Shown piece after piece: positions 46,730 through 56,103 of a stretch of DNA of 64,000 bases (positions within the stretch are counted from its first letter, which is position 1; each line of letters starts with the position of its first letter). Under the pieces are notes generated by a model, which searched no databases, was not told the origin of the DNA, and saw nothing but the letters and a program-made list of their open reading frames with translations. The stretch spans positions 1 through 64,000 of the forward strand of contig NZ_JAKPBU010000004.1 of NCBI RefSeq assembly GCF_022662495.1, written 5' to 3'. The position numbers were made by a program, and so were the translations under genes. Origin of the DNA: Lysobacter sp. M2-1. GTDB lineage: Bacteria > Pseudomonadota > Gammaproteobacteria > Xanthomonadales > Xanthomonadaceae.

Positions 46730-47245
46730 ATGGGCAAGGCAGAGTTCGAGCAATCCCTGGCCAGCGGCCGGCACCAGGTGCTGGCATCGATGAGTGGCAA
46801 TTGGGAGGGAGCGACCCGTGTCTGGTTCGAGCCTGACCAGCCGCCGGTGATGGACGTGCGGCAACGCGGCACGCTGCGCAGCGTGCTCGGTGGCCGCTTC
46901 CTGCTGCACGAATACCGCTACGGCGAAGGCGAGCAGGCGGGCGAGGGCATTGCCCTGTACGGACTGCACCTGGACGAGGACGCGTACGAAGCGGCCTGGG
47001 TGGACAGTTTCCACACCGGCAGCGCGATCATGTTTTCGACGGCACACGCAGATGACAGCGGATTCAAGGCGCTTGGCAGCTATGGCGATGGCCAGGGCGG
47101 CCCGCGCTGGGGCTGGCGCACCGAGATCGCCCAGCCAGCCGCCGACGAACTGGTCATCACGATGTTCAACATCACGCCAGACGGTGCGGAAGCCAGGGCA
47201 GTGGAGACGCGTTATGGCCGCGTCATGCGCGTAACCAATGGCTGA
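46730..47245 (+). CDS. DUF1579 family protein
   Basis: A 171-residue cytoplasmic protein (no signal peptide) with the DUF1579 layout: LASMSGNWEGATRVWFEPDQP, RGTLRSVLGGRFLLHEYRYGEGEQ, GIALYGLHLDEDAYEAAWVDSFHTGSAIMFSTA. It is related in style to the exported protein at 30568. GGAGGA lies 7 nt before the ATG. Role unknown. Confidence 0.8.
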   Translation: MGKAEFEQSLASGRHQVLASMSGNWEGATRVWFEPDQPPVMDVRQRGTLRSVLGGRFLLHEYRYGEGEQAGEGIALYGLHLDEDAYEAAWVDSFHTGSAIMFSTAHADDSGFKALGSYGDGQGGPRWGWRTEIAQPAADELVITMFNITPDGAEARAVETRYGRVMRVTNG

Positions 47246-47268
47246 GCTGTTTGATTTGGGCACTAGCA

Positions 47269-47796
47269 ATGGAACTGCGTACTGCTGAGCGACCGGATAT
47301 CCCAGCTCTTGGCGAGCTCATTGAAGTCTCCGGTCACGCCTTGAGTATCGGCTACTATTCGCCGGAACAAGCAGACGCGATCACTCGCCACGTATTCGGC
47401 GTCGACACCCAGCTGATTGATGATCAGACCTACTTCGCCATAGAACACGAGAACCGTATCGTTGCCTGTGGTGGCTGGAGCAAGCGGCGTACGCTGTTCG
47501 GCGGGGATCAAACCAAGACCGGATCGGACCCGCTGCTTGACCCGGCCACGGAGCCCGCCCGCATTCGTGCGTTCTTTGTGCATCCTTCCATGGCGCGTCG
47601 TGGCTTGGGGCGCCAACTCATGACCGCGTGCGTGGCGGCATCAAAACAGGCTGGCTTTAGTTCGTTGGAGCTGATTGCCACCATGCCAGGCGAGCCACTC
47701 TACCTGGCGTCCGGATTTGTCGTACTTGAGCGTTTCGACCTGGATCTGCCTGGTGGCATCCATGTGCCAGTTTCCCGCATGAGAATGGCGATATAG
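47269..47796 (+). CDS. GNAT-family acetyltransferase
   Basis: A 175-residue GCN5-type acetyltransferase: the acetyl-CoA site reads AFFVHPSMARRGLGRQLMTACV, and the C-terminal part (LIATMPGEPLYLASGFVVLERFDL) closes the fold. Substrate unknown. Its codon use and GC (high 50s %) are clearly lower than its neighbours, for example GATATCCCAGCTCTTGGC near the start, suggesting recent acquisition. Confidence 0.86.
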   Translation: MELRTAERPDIPALGELIEVSGHALSIGYYSPEQADAITRHVFGVDTQLIDDQTYFAIEHENRIVACGGWSKRRTLFGGDQTKTGSDPLLDPATEPARIRAFFVHPSMARRGLGRQLMTACVAASKQAGFSSLELIATMPGEPLYLASGFVVLERFDLDLPGGIHVPVSRMRMAI

Positions 47797-48010
47797 GGGA
47801 CTGGTGGAGCCCGCAAGCTCCGCCGCTAGCGCGGCGGCTTTCGCCCAGCCAGCACAACCCGGGTCGCGGAGTTCGATCAGGGCGTATTCGGTATCCGATC
47901 GGCGTGGCGACCGAAACTGATCTGCGGGAGCGGCCTTTGATCCTGCACTGGACGGAGCGTAATCGCGACCAGGGCCGCCCCCACGAAAGGTCGCTCTCAC
48001 AGATGCGAGA

Positions 48011-48030
48011 AGCCCCGCCGAAGCGGGGCT
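48011..48030 (-). terminator. Terminator-like hairpin for second TonB receptor
   Basis: AGCCCCGC-CGAA-GCGGGGCT, 25 bp beyond the stop of the minus-strand receptor. Following minus-strand sequence is only weakly T-rich. Confidence 0.6.
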
Positions 48031-48054
48031 CTCGTTGCGGCTGCACAGCTGCGA

Positions 48055-50655
48055 TCAGAACTTGTAACCCACGCGTGCGTAGTAGAACCCACCGTTGAAT
48101 CCATATGGCGCATGCACCGGGTACTGCGCGCCGGCGACGCCGCCCCAGGGGTTGTCCTCCGGCACCTTGTCGAACAGGTTCTGCGCGCCGACGTTGAAAT
48201 ACAGGCCGGACGCGAACCGCCAGCCTACTTCCGCATCCACCGTAACCGCGCTGTCGCCGTAGATCGGCAGGCCGCCGTCCTCGATCGCCACGACGTCGCT
48301 GTCCAGGTGATCCTCGTAGAACGAGCCGTAGTAGTTCACGCGCAGGTTGGCCTGGAACACCTCGCGCTGGTGGTTGATGCTGAAGTAGCCCTTGGTGCTG
48401 GGCAGCGATTCCTCCAGCTTCTTGATTCGCGCCTCGCTGATGATGCCCGGGGTGAAATCGTCCACTTCGGTCTCGTTCCAGTTCGCGGCCAGCGAATAGG
48501 TGGTGTCGCCGCCGAAGTGTTCGGTGGTCCAAGTCGTGACCAGGTCCACGCCGGTGGTGGTGGTGTCGAAGTCGTTGACGAAGAAGCCCACCCGGCTAAG
48601 CGACGCCAGGTCCGGGCGGCCGCGGGCGATGAGTTCGTCGCGTTGCGCCTGGGTCACGTCGAAGTCCGTGCTGCGGGCAATGCGGTCCTGCACCTCGATG
48701 CGGTAGGCATCGGCGGTGACCAACCAGTCGCCGCTGTTGAACACCAGGCCCAGCGATGCGTTCTTCGATTCCTCCGGCTGCAGGGGCTCGGCGCCGGGGA
48801 ACAGGCCTTCGAGCAACGCCGGCGGCAGCGTCGCGGTGTCGCGCAGCTCGCCATCGATGAAGGCGGTGGTGACTTGGCTGACGTTGGCCTGGCCGGGCGT
48901 GGGCGCACGGAAGCCGGTGCTCACCGCGCCGCGCAGGGCGAAGCTGTCGGTGAAGTCGTAGCGGCCGGTGAGCTTCCAGTTGGTGGTGCCGCCGAAGTCG
49001 CTGAAGTCCTCATGCCGCACTGCCGCCGCCAGCCGGAACGCGTTGGTGAACTGGGCCTCGGCATCGACGTAAACCGCCCAGTTGTCGCGGTTGAACGTAC
49101 CCACCGTGCCCGGCGCGAAGCCGGGAAAGCCGTTGGAGCCGATGCTGAAGCCCTGCTCGGTTAGCGGACCGATGGCAGTGGACGGAGTGTCGCCGCCTTC
49201 GATCTCGAACTTCTCCTCGCGCCACTCCGCGCCCATCGCCAGCGCCAGCGGTGCCACGGTGAAGCCGGTCTCGACATCCTTGCCGACATCGAAGTTGAAA
49301 TTGGTTTCGGTCTGGACGTTGCCGCCCGGCTCGAACCGCCCGCCGTCCGGCTGTACCGGCCCGGTCGAGGCGTTGACCGTATTGAGCATGAAGAAATCGA
49401 TCTGGTTGCGGCCCCAGGACCCGCTCAGGTCCCAATGCCAGCCGTCGCCCCACATGCCCTTGACCCCAGCGACCACCGAGGCGTCCTTCATCAGCCCGCC
49501 GAAGCTCGGGGTGAAACCGCCGGGCAGTTGCGACAGGAAGGTGAAGCAGTTCGCCGGCAGCGCATCGACCTGCGGACCTACGACCGAATACGGAATCAGG
49601 TTGCCGTCGGCATCGCGCAGGGCGATGGTCGGGCAGGCGCCGCCGTCCAGCGAGCCGACCAGCAGGGACTGGCCGCCGTCGTTCGAATATACGCCGCCGC
49701 GGTTGGTCGGGTTGCGGTAGTAGAAGCCGCCGGTGACCTCGCGCCTGGCCAGGTTGCCGAACAGATAGGTTTCCACGTTCTCGCCGGAAATGCCCAGGTT
49801 GTAGACGAACTTCAGGTCCTCGTTGACCTCCGGCGAGCCCCAGATCTGCGCCGGATCCTGTACGTCGGGATAGCCGGCCGCAGCGACCGCCGCGGCATCG
49901 TCGCGCTGAACGCTGCGCGAAGTGGCATCGGCCTTGCGCGATTCGAAGGTGAAGGTGGCGAAGCCGTCCGAAGTCAGCGGCATGCCGAGTTGTGCGCTGG
50001 CCTGGCGGGTGAAACCGTCGCCCTCGTATTGCTGGCCGGCGAAGGCCTCGACCGTGCCGCCCTCCTCCAGCCGCTTCAAGCCGAAGTTGATCACGCCGGC
50101 GATGGCATCCGACCCGTACTGCGCTGCTGCGCCGTCGCGCAGCACCTCCACCTGCTCCAGCGCCAACGACGGGAACACCGAGATGTCCGGCCCCTGCGAG
50201 CCGTCGGACAGGCCGTGGCCGAGGAAGGTGATGACCGCAGCGCGGTGGCGGCGCTTGCCGTTGACCAGCACCAAGGTGTTGTCCGGCGGCAGCCCGCGCA
50301 GATTGGCTGGGCGGATCAGGGTGGCGGCATCGTCGATCGGGATGGTGCTGACGTTGAACGAGGGAACCAGCGTGCGCATCTTGTCCAGCACGTCGACCGA
50401 GGGCTGGTTGTGGAATTCCTCACCGCCCAGGATGTCGATCGGCACCGACGAGCTGGCCTCGGTGCGTGGTTTGGTGCGCGAGCCCAGTACCGACACGACG
50501 TCCAGGGTCGTGGTCTCATCGGCTTGGCTGGCCGGCGGGGGCGCCGCTGCCTCCTGTGGCACGGGAGCATCCTGCGCCTGCGCCAGCGTTGAGAGGGCAA
50601 GCATCAGTCCCAGGCTCAGAGCGGATCGGGTGAAGCGGGCGGACGGCGTTGGCAT
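48055..50655 (-). CDS. TonB-dependent receptor
   Basis: An 866-residue outer-membrane receptor with signal peptide (SALSLGLMLALSTLAQA-QD), TonB-box region LDVVSVLGSR (51-60), plug (VDVLDKMRTLVPSFNVSTIPIDDAATLIRPANLRGLPPDNTLVLVNGKRRHRAAVI ... VLRDGAAAQYGSDAIAGVINF) and barrel ending YYARVGYKF. The RPANLRGLPPDNTLVLVNGKR plug is distinct from the first receptor, so they likely bind different ligands. GGAG lies 8 nt before the chosen ATG. Substrate unknown. Confidence 0.92.
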   Translation of the reverse strand: MPTPSARFTRSALSLGLMLALSTLAQAQDAPVPQEAAAPPPASQADETTTLDVVSVLGSRTKPRTEASSSVPIDILGGEEFHNQPSVDVLDKMRTLVPSFNVSTIPIDDAATLIRPANLRGLPPDNTLVLVNGKRRHRAAVITFLGHGLSDGSQGPDISVFPSLALEQVEVLRDGAAAQYGSDAIAGVINFGLKRLEEGGTVEAFAGQQYEGDGFTRQASAQLGMPLTSDGFATFTFESRKADATSRSVQRDDAAAVAAAGYPDVQDPAQIWGSPEVNEDLKFVYNLGISGENVETYLFGNLARREVTGGFYYRNPTNRGGVYSNDGGQSLLVGSLDGGACPTIALRDADGNLIPYSVVGPQVDALPANCFTFLSQLPGGFTPSFGGLMKDASVVAGVKGMWGDGWHWDLSGSWGRNQIDFFMLNTVNASTGPVQPDGGRFEPGGNVQTETNFNFDVGKDVETGFTVAPLALAMGAEWREEKFEIEGGDTPSTAIGPLTEQGFSIGSNGFPGFAPGTVGTFNRDNWAVYVDAEAQFTNAFRLAAAVRHEDFSDFGGTTNWKLTGRYDFTDSFALRGAVSTGFRAPTPGQANVSQVTTAFIDGELRDTATLPPALLEGLFPGAEPLQPEESKNASLGLVFNSGDWLVTADAYRIEVQDRIARSTDFDVTQAQRDELIARGRPDLASLSRVGFFVNDFDTTTTGVDLVTTWTTEHFGGDTTYSLAANWNETEVDDFTPGIISEARIKKLEESLPSTKGYFSINHQREVFQANLRVNYYGSFYEDHLDSDVVAIEDGGLPIYGDSAVTVDAEVGWRFASGLYFNVGAQNLFDKVPEDNPWGGVAGAQYPVHAPYGFNGGFYYARVGYKF

Positions 50656-50760
50656 GGATTTGCTCCGTAGGTATGAGTAGGCACGCTCACGCGTCGCTCC
50701 CATGGACGTGCGTTGCGCTGCCATGGACGTGACGTTCCGGAGCCCCCGCCGAGGTTTGTA

Positions 50761-50777
50761 GCACGCTAGTCATATAT
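50761..50777. promoter_or_regulatory. TATATGA-type site upstream of second TonB receptor
   Basis: Read on the minus strand: ATATATGACTAGCGTGC, related to the two sites before the first receptor (TATATGA(T/C)(A/T)AG shared). ~105 bp before the receptor start. Confidence 0.35.
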
Positions 50778-50815
50778 CCGGGAGAGGGAATTTCGCCTGC
50801 AAACGTTTACAGTCG

Positions 50816-50854
50816 AAAAAAAAAAGCGCCTGTAGCCGTGGTGTGCCCAGGCGC
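50816..50854 (-). terminator. Rho-independent terminator of the aldehyde dehydrogenase
   Basis: On the minus strand GCGCCTG (50854-50848), a ~15-nt loop and CAGGCGC (50832-50826) are followed by ten T (50825-50816). Confidence 0.8.
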
Positions 50855-50925
50855 AGGCGCCCTTGCCCGGCCATGCGCGGCGCATCGGCGTGCGCACGGC
50901 GCACGCGACGGTCGCGAATGGGGAT

Positions 50926-50947
50926 GGCGGGTCGAGACCCGCCCTAC
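50926..50947 (-). repeat. GTAG-type REP hairpin containing the aldehyde dehydrogenase stop codon
   Basis: On the minus strand GTAG (50947-50944; TAG = stop of the dehydrogenase) then GGCGGGTC / GACCCGCC with a 2-nt loop, perfect 8-bp stem. Same family as the element after rnc. Confidence 0.85.
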
Positions 50948-52374
50948 GGGGTGCGGATTACCAGCAGCCGCGGTTCGGTCATATCCTCGATCGCGTAACT
51001 CACCCCTTCGCGTCCGAGGCCAGACTGCTTCACGCCGCCATAGGGCATGTTGTCGACACGGAAGCTGGGGACGTCGCCGACGATCACGCCGCCCGCTTCG
51101 ATCCGGTCCCAGGCGCGCATCGCGTGGGCGAGATCGGCGGTGAACACGCCGGCCTGCAGGCCGAAGTCGCTGTCGTTGACCCGGGCGATGGCATCGTCGA
51201 AGTCGTCGAACGCCTCGATGCAGGCCACCGGGCCGAAGGCCTCCTTGCGGTAAAGGTCGGCGTCGTACGGCACGTTTTCCAGTAGCGACGCGGGCAGCAT
51301 GTTGCCCTTGCGCTTGCCGCCTGCGAGTTGCCTTGCTCCGGATTTCAGCGCGGCCCTGACCCAGCTGTCGACGCGCCTTGCGGCGTCCTCGTCGATCATC
51401 GGCCCGATGAATACCTTCTCGTCGCGCGGGTCGCCCATCTTCAACTTGCCAACCGCCGCAGCGAGCCGCTTCACCAGCTTCGGGTAGACCGCACGATGCG
51501 CGTAGATCCGCTGCACGCTGATGCAGCTCTGGCCGGACTGGTAATAGGCGCCGAACACCAGGCGTTCGACCAGCGCGTCCAGCGGCCGGCCGGGATCGGC
51601 GTCCACGATGCAGGCCGCGTTGCCGCCCAGTTCCAGGGTCACTTTCTTGCGGCCCGCGCGGGCCTTCAGGTCCCAGCCGACCAGGCCGCCGGTAAAGCTG
51701 AGCAGGGCGATGCGCTCGTCTTCCACCAGCAGGCTGGCATCTTCGTTGGAGCACGGCAGGATCGAGAACGCTCCCTTCGGCAGGCCCGTCTCCGCCAGCA
51801 CCTCGCCGATGATCAAGGCGCCGACGGGCGTTTTCGCCGCGGGCTTGAGCACGAACGGGCAGCCCGCGGCGATCGCCGGCGCGACCTTGTGCGCCACCAG
51901 GTTGAGCGGAAAGTTGAACGGAGTGATGAAGGCGCAGACACCGATGGGGACCCGCCGGGTCATGCCTCGGTAGCCACGGGTGCGCGGGGAAACCTGCAGC
52001 TCGATCACCTCGCCGCCGATGCGCGTCGCTTCGCCGGCGGCGATGCGGAAGGTATCGATCAGCCGGGTGACTTCGCCGCGCGCATCCCGGATTGGCTTGC
52101 CGGCCTCGATGCACAGGGCCAGCGCCAGCTCCTCCTGGCGTTCGCTGAATCGGCGCACGCAATGTTCGAGCACGTCACGGCGCGCGTCGGGTGTGAAAGC
52201 AGCCATCGCCTCGCGCGCCTTGTGCGCGGCGACGATGGCCTTGCGTACTGCCACCTTGTCGGCGAACGCCACGCGTGTGGCGCGCTTGCCGGAGTACTTG
52301 TCCAGCACCTCGAGATCGGTGTTCGCCGGGAATGGCTTGTTGGCAAGGTAATACGGGTAGGTCTTCTTGAGCAT
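50944..52374 (-). CDS. NAD(P)-dependent aldehyde dehydrogenase
   Basis: A 476-residue ALDH. Catalytic Cys in SGQSCISVQR, general-base Glu in TLELGGNAA, cofactor region ITPFNFPLNLVAHKVAPAIAAGCPFVLKPA. The N-terminus LKKTYPYYLANKPF and the YYQSGQSCISVQRIY block resemble the lactaldehyde/phosphonoacetaldehyde-type subgroup, but the substrate cannot be fixed. GGAG lies 6 nt before the ATG. It reads toward the TonB receptor (same strand) but is separated from it by its own terminator. Confidence 0.92.
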   Translation of the reverse strand: MLKKTYPYYLANKPFPANTDLEVLDKYSGKRATRVAFADKVAVRKAIVAAHKAREAMAAFTPDARRDVLEHCVRRFSERQEELALALCIEAGKPIRDARGEVTRLIDTFRIAAGEATRIGGEVIELQVSPRTRGYRGMTRRVPIGVCAFITPFNFPLNLVAHKVAPAIAAGCPFVLKPAAKTPVGALIIGEVLAETGLPKGAFSILPCSNEDASLLVEDERIALLSFTGGLVGWDLKARAGRKKVTLELGGNAACIVDADPGRPLDALVERLVFGAYYQSGQSCISVQRIYAHRAVYPKLVKRLAAAVGKLKMGDPRDEKVFIGPMIDEDAARRVDSWVRAALKSGARQLAGGKRKGNMLPASLLENVPYDADLYRKEAFGPVACIEAFDDFDDAIARVNDSDFGLQAGVFTADLAHAMRAWDRIEAGGVIVGDVPSFRVDNMPYGGVKQSGLGREGVSYAIEDMTEPRLLVIRTP

Positions 52375-52423
52375 GCAAGTCTCCGTGGACGCATGTTTGC
52401 AGCATCGCCGTTAAGCGCGTCTG

Positions 52424-52576
52424 CAGGAGCGCCGCTGTGGCGCGACGCCTCAGTTACCCGTGGGAGCGGTCTTGGCCACGATTGTTTCTTCCGGGTACGG
52501 ATTGAAAGACGAAAGCATTCGCGGTCAAGGCCGCTCCCACTCCAATGCGATCGGGCCGAAGCGGCGCTCCTACAGG
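52424..52576. repeat. Nested inverted GTGGGAGCGG/GTAGGAGCG repeat
   Basis: Outer arms AGGAGCGCCGCT (52425-52436) and AGCGGCGCTCCT (52560-52571) are perfect complements. Inner arms GTGGGAGCGGTCTTGG (52460-52475) and TCAAGGCCGCTCCCAC (52525-52540) match with two changes. The right edge includes the xseA stop (TAG inside minus-strand GTAG). Confidence 0.85.
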
Positions 52577-53913
52577 AGCTCGCCTTCGACGCGGACCCCC
52601 AGCACGCCATCCTGGAGCCGTGCTTCGAGCCTGTCGCCAGGCGAAGCTTCGCCGACCTTGCGCACCACGCGGCCATCAGGGTGCTGGAGGATGGCGTAGC
52701 CGCGGGCGATGGTGGACAGCGGACTGACCGCTTCCAGCGAACGGGCGAGGTTGCGCAGGCCCAGTGCCTCGCCTTGCAGGCGACGGGCGATCGCGGCCTG
52801 GGGTCGCGTGCGCAGCGCGATCAGGCGCTGGCGCAGCAGCGCGAGCCGGCGTTCGGGGTGACAGGCGCGCAGCACCGCGTCGGCATGCCGCAGCCGCGCA
52901 CGCGCGGCGTCCAGCCGACGTTGCACCCCTGCCTGCAGGCGGCGCGCGGCGTCGTCCTGGCGACGACACAGCAGGGCGAGCCGCGCCTGCGGCCGGGCAG
53001 CCTGCAGGCGCAGCACCGCGCGGTCCGCGCGCTGGGCGAGCTGACGCAGGCGATCCGCCTGCAGGCGATGCATGCGCCGCTGCAGCCCCAGCAGCTGCGT
53101 GGTCAGGTCGGCGCGATGCGGCACCAGCAGTTCGGCGGCCACCGAAGGCGTAGGCGCGCGCAGATCGGCGGCGAAATCGGCCAGGCTGAAGTCGGTTTCG
53201 TGGCCGACGGCCGAGACCACCGGCACCGGCGAGGCGGCGAGCGCCCGCGCCAGCTGTTCGTCGTTGAAGGCCCACAGGTCCTCCAGCGAACCGCCGCCGC
53301 GCGCAAGCAGCAGTATGTCGTAGCGTTCCGAAGCGATCGCGCGCGAAAGCATGCCGCGGATCTGCGCGGCGGCGGTCTCGCCCTGCACGGGCACCGGCAA
53401 CACGTCGACCTCGACCAACGGGAAACGCCGCGCCAGCACGCTCAGCACATCGCGCACCACCGCGCCGCTCGGTGAGGTGATCAGGCCGATGCGGCGCGGG
53501 AAGGCGGGCAAGGGCCGCTTGCGTGCATCGTCGAACACGCCGTCGGCGGTCAGCCTGGCCTTGAGCGCGTCGAACGCGCGCCGCAGCGCGCCTTCGCCGG
53601 CTTCCTCCATGTGATCGAGCACCAGCTGGTAGTCGCCGCGCGCCTCGTACAGGGTCAGGCGGCCGCGCGCGAGCACCCTTAGGCCCTCGCGCGGCTGGAA
53701 CTTCAGCCATGTGCTCTTGGGCCTGAACATGGCGCAGCGCACCTGCGCGCGTTCGTCCTTGAGGGTGAAGTAGAGATGGCCGGATGCGGGTTTGGAGACG
53801 TTACCCAGTTCGCCCTCGACCCAGATCAGCGGGAATGCGCCTTCCAGCAGGTCGCGGGCCAGGGTGTTGAGCTGGCTGGGGGTCAGCACTTCCCCGGTCG
53901 GAGCATCGGTCAT
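52570..53913 (-). CDS. xseA: Exodeoxyribonuclease VII large subunit
   Basis: A 447-residue XseA: N-terminal OB fold ([36 protein letters not shown]), the catalytic core ([16 protein letters not shown] ... [18 protein letters not shown] ... [27 protein letters not shown]), a long coiled-coil Arg/Ala/Leu/Gln region (about 270-380) and a C-terminal ARGYAIL segment. With XseB it degrades single-stranded DNA. xseB is not adjacent. The start is the ATG of [10 protein letters not shown], 6 nt after TACAAT. Confidence 0.94.
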   Translation of the reverse strand: MTDAPTGEVLTPSQLNTLARDLLEGAFPLIWVEGELGNVSKPASGHLYFTLKDERAQVRCAMFRPKSTWLKFQPREGLRVLARGRLTLYEARGDYQLVLDHMEEAGEGALRRAFDALKARLTADGVFDDARKRPLPAFPRRIGLITSPSGAVVRDVLSVLARRFPLVEVDVLPVPVQGETAAAQIRGMLSRAIASERYDILLLARGGGSLEDLWAFNDEQLARALAASPVPVVSAVGHETDFSLADFAADLRAPTPSVAAELLVPHRADLTTQLLGLQRRMHRLQADRLRQLAQRADRAVLRLQAARPQARLALLCRRQDDAARRLQAGVQRRLDAARARLRHADAVLRACHPERRLALLRQRLIALRTRPQAAIARRLQGEALGLRNLARSLEAVSPLSTIARGYAILQHPDGRVVRKVGEASPGDRLEARLQDGVLGVRVEGELL

Positions 53914-53922
53914 CGGGTGATT

Positions 53923-53943
53923 GTAGGGCGGGCCCAGGCCCCC
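53923..53943 (+). repeat. GTAG-type REP between xseA and ispG (xseA side)
   Basis: GTAG (53923-53926) then GGCGGGCC and a degenerate facing arm. Read on the minus strand the CTAC joins AAT to form TACAAT (53925-53920), 6 nt before the xseA ATG. Confidence 0.65.
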
Positions 53944-54063
53944 ATCGCCCGGCCTCGAACCTGGACACCCCTGCACGGCCCCGTCGCGAGGGTGGAATCG
54001 ACGCCAGGCCAAGGCAGGCCGGAAACAGGCGCACGCGAATGCGGGATCGCCGCGATCCGCGAA

Positions 54064-54085
54064 GGCGGGCCCGGGCCCGCCCTAC
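54064..54085 (-). repeat. Inverted GTAG-type REP before ispG
   Basis: GGCGGGCC / GGCCCGCC perfect hairpin with 2-nt loop followed by CTAC (54082-54085). The CTAC leads into TACAAT (54083-54088), 6 nt before the ispG ATG. Confidence 0.8.
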
Positions 54086-54094
54086 AATGTGCGG

Positions 54095-55387
54095 ATGTCC
54101 GCAAGCCCGCAGCACACGCCCAGCCTGATCCATTCGCTTGCCGAGTGGACCTACGGCCCCGCGCCGCGGCGCAGGACGCGCCAGGTTTCGGTTGGCGGGG
54201 TCAAGGTAGGCGGCGATGCGCCGGTGGTGGTGCAGTCGATGACCAACACCGACACCGCCGACGTCGCTTCGACCGCGAAACAGATCGCCGAGCTGTGGCG
54301 CGCCGGTTCCGAACTGGTGCGGATCACGGTGAATACCGCGGAAGCCGCCGCCGCGGTCCCGCGCATCGTCGAGCGCCTGCGCATGCAGGGGCTGGAGGTA
54401 CCGGTGATCGGCGACTTCCACTACAACGGCCATCAGTTGCTGGCGAACGAGCCGGCCTGCGCCGAGGCGCTGGCCAAGTACCGGATCAATCCGGGCAATG
54501 TCGGCTTCGGCAAGAAGCGCGACACCCAGTTCGCGCAGCTGGTGGAATTCGCCATCCGTTACGACAAGCCGGTGCGCATCGGCGCCAACTGGGGTTCCCT
54601 GGACCAGGCGCTGGCGGCGCGGCTGATGGACGAGAACCACGCGCGCGCCGAGCCCTGGGACGCGGGTCGGGTGATGCGCGAGGCGCTGATCCTCTCGGCG
54701 CTGGACTCGGCGCATCGTGCCGTCGAACTGGGGCTTCCCGCCGATCGCATCGTGCTCAGCGCCAAGGTCAGCGGCGTGCAGGAGCTCATCGCGGTCTATC
54801 GCGACCTGGCCTCGCGTTCGGATTTCGCCCTGCACCTGGGCCTGACCGAGGCCGGCATCGGCAGCAAGGGCATCGTCGCTTCCAGCGCTGCGCTGGCCGT
54901 GCTGCTGCAGGAGGGCATCGGCGATACGATCCGCATTTCGCTGACGCCCGAACCTGGGCAGGCGCGCACGACCGAGGTGGTGGTGGCGCAGGAGCTGCTG
55001 CAGACCATGGGGCTGCGCGCGTTCACGCCGATGGTCACCGCGTGCCCAGGCTGCGGCCGCACCACGTCGGAGTTTTTCCAGGAACTGGCGAAGGTGGTGC
55101 AGGAACACGTGCGCGCGAAGATGCCGCTTTGGAAGATCAGCCACCCGGGCGCGGAGAACCTCACCCTGGCGGTGATGGGCTGCGTGGTCAACGGACCGGG
55201 CGAATCGCGCCATGCCAACATCGGCATCTCGCTGCCGGGCACCGGCGAGGCTCCAGCCGCGCCGGTCTTCGTCGACGGTGAAAAGAGCGTCACCTTGCGC
55301 GGTGAGAACATCGCCGTCGAATTCGTCGCGTTGATCGATGACTATGTCGAGCGGAAATTCCGGTCCGGCGCCGCACCGGGCCCCTGA
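54095..55387 (+). CDS. ispG: 4-hydroxy-3-methylbut-2-en-1-yl diphosphate synthase
   Basis: A 430-residue GcpE/IspG of the MEP isoprenoid pathway that reductively makes HMBPP from MEcPP using a [4Fe-4S] cluster. Cluster cysteines are in CPGCGRT and [10 protein letters not shown]; the N-terminal TIM-barrel part starts [12 protein letters not shown]. Length and motifs are normal. The ATG is placed 6 nt after a TACAAT hexamer; a GTG two codons earlier is possible. Divergent from xseA. Confidence 0.96.
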   Translation: MSASPQHTPSLIHSLAEWTYGPAPRRRTRQVSVGGVKVGGDAPVVVQSMTNTDTADVASTAKQIAELWRAGSELVRITVNTAEAAAAVPRIVERLRMQGLEVPVIGDFHYNGHQLLANEPACAEALAKYRINPGNVGFGKKRDTQFAQLVEFAIRYDKPVRIGANWGSLDQALAARLMDENHARAEPWDAGRVMREALILSALDSAHRAVELGLPADRIVLSAKVSGVQELIAVYRDLASRSDFALHLGLTEAGIGSKGIVASSAALAVLLQEGIGDTIRISLTPEPGQARTTEVVVAQELLQTMGLRAFTPMVTACPGCGRTTSEFFQELAKVVQEHVRAKMPLWKISHPGAENLTLAVMGCVVNGPGESRHANIGISLPGTGEAPAAPVFVDGEKSVTLRGENIAVEFVALIDDYVERKFRSGAAPGP

Positions 55388-56084
55388 GGTCGTCGCGAAA
55401 ACCGTTTCCGTCGCAAAGGCGGAAACCCGGGCCGGCGAGGCCTTCCTGCAGCGCCACGGCGGACGCTTGCTGCTGTTGTTCGCCGGCCTGCTGTTGCCGC
55501 TGTGGGGCTTCGCCGAGCTCGCCGACGAGGTGCGCGAGGCGGAAGCGTTTCCCTTCGATGCGCCGATCCTGCAGCTCGCGCGCGCCATGGCGCGGGAGGG
55601 ATTCGACCGCTGGTTCCTGCTGTTCTCGGCGATCGGCTACCAGTACGGCGTGGTGCCGTTCGACGTCGCGCTGGTGGCGGCGCTGGCGTGGCGACGGCGC
55701 TTCCGCGAAAGCATCTTCGCCGCCGCGGCGCTCGGCGGCTCGGCGCTGTTGAACCTCGCCACCAAGCAATTCTTCGCGCGCGAGCGGCCAAGCCTGTGGG
55801 AATCGATCTCGCCCGAGGCGAGCTTCAGTTTTCCCAGCGGCCATGCGATGGGCTCGATGACCCTGGCGGCGGTGCTGGTCCTGCTGGCCTGGCACACGCG
55901 CTGGCGCTGGCCCACGCTCGGCGCGATGGCGTTCCTGGTGGCGATGGTGGGCCTGTCACGCATCTATCTGGGCGTGCATTACCCCTCCGACATCCTCGCC
56001 GGCTGGACCGCTGCGTTGGTGTGGGCGGTGGGCTGTTACGGGCTGGCGTTCTACGGCCACCTGCGCCCGTGGGGCGAACGCTGA
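55338..56084 (+). CDS. PAP2-family phosphatase, membrane-bound
   Basis: A 248-residue membrane protein with about six helices and the PAP2 motifs [16 protein letters not shown] and [17 protein letters not shown]. It would dephosphorylate a lipid phosphate such as undecaprenyl diphosphate or phosphatidic acid at the outer face. The ATG used overlaps ispG by 50 bp; a second ATG 6 bp later is equally possible. Downstream of ispG the polyprenyl-phosphate idea is attractive but unproven. Confidence 0.85.
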   Translation: MTMSSGNSGPAPHRAPEVVAKTVSVAKAETRAGEAFLQRHGGRLLLLFAGLLLPLWGFAELADEVREAEAFPFDAPILQLARAMAREGFDRWFLLFSAIGYQYGVVPFDVALVAALAWRRRFRESIFAAAALGGSALLNLATKQFFARERPSLWESISPEASFSFPSGHAMGSMTLAAVLVLLAWHTRWRWPTLGAMAFLVAMVGLSRIYLGVHYPSDILAGWTAALVWAVGCYGLAFYGHLRPWGER

Positions 56085-56103
56085 GCGCGGACGAGCGCTT
56101 CGT

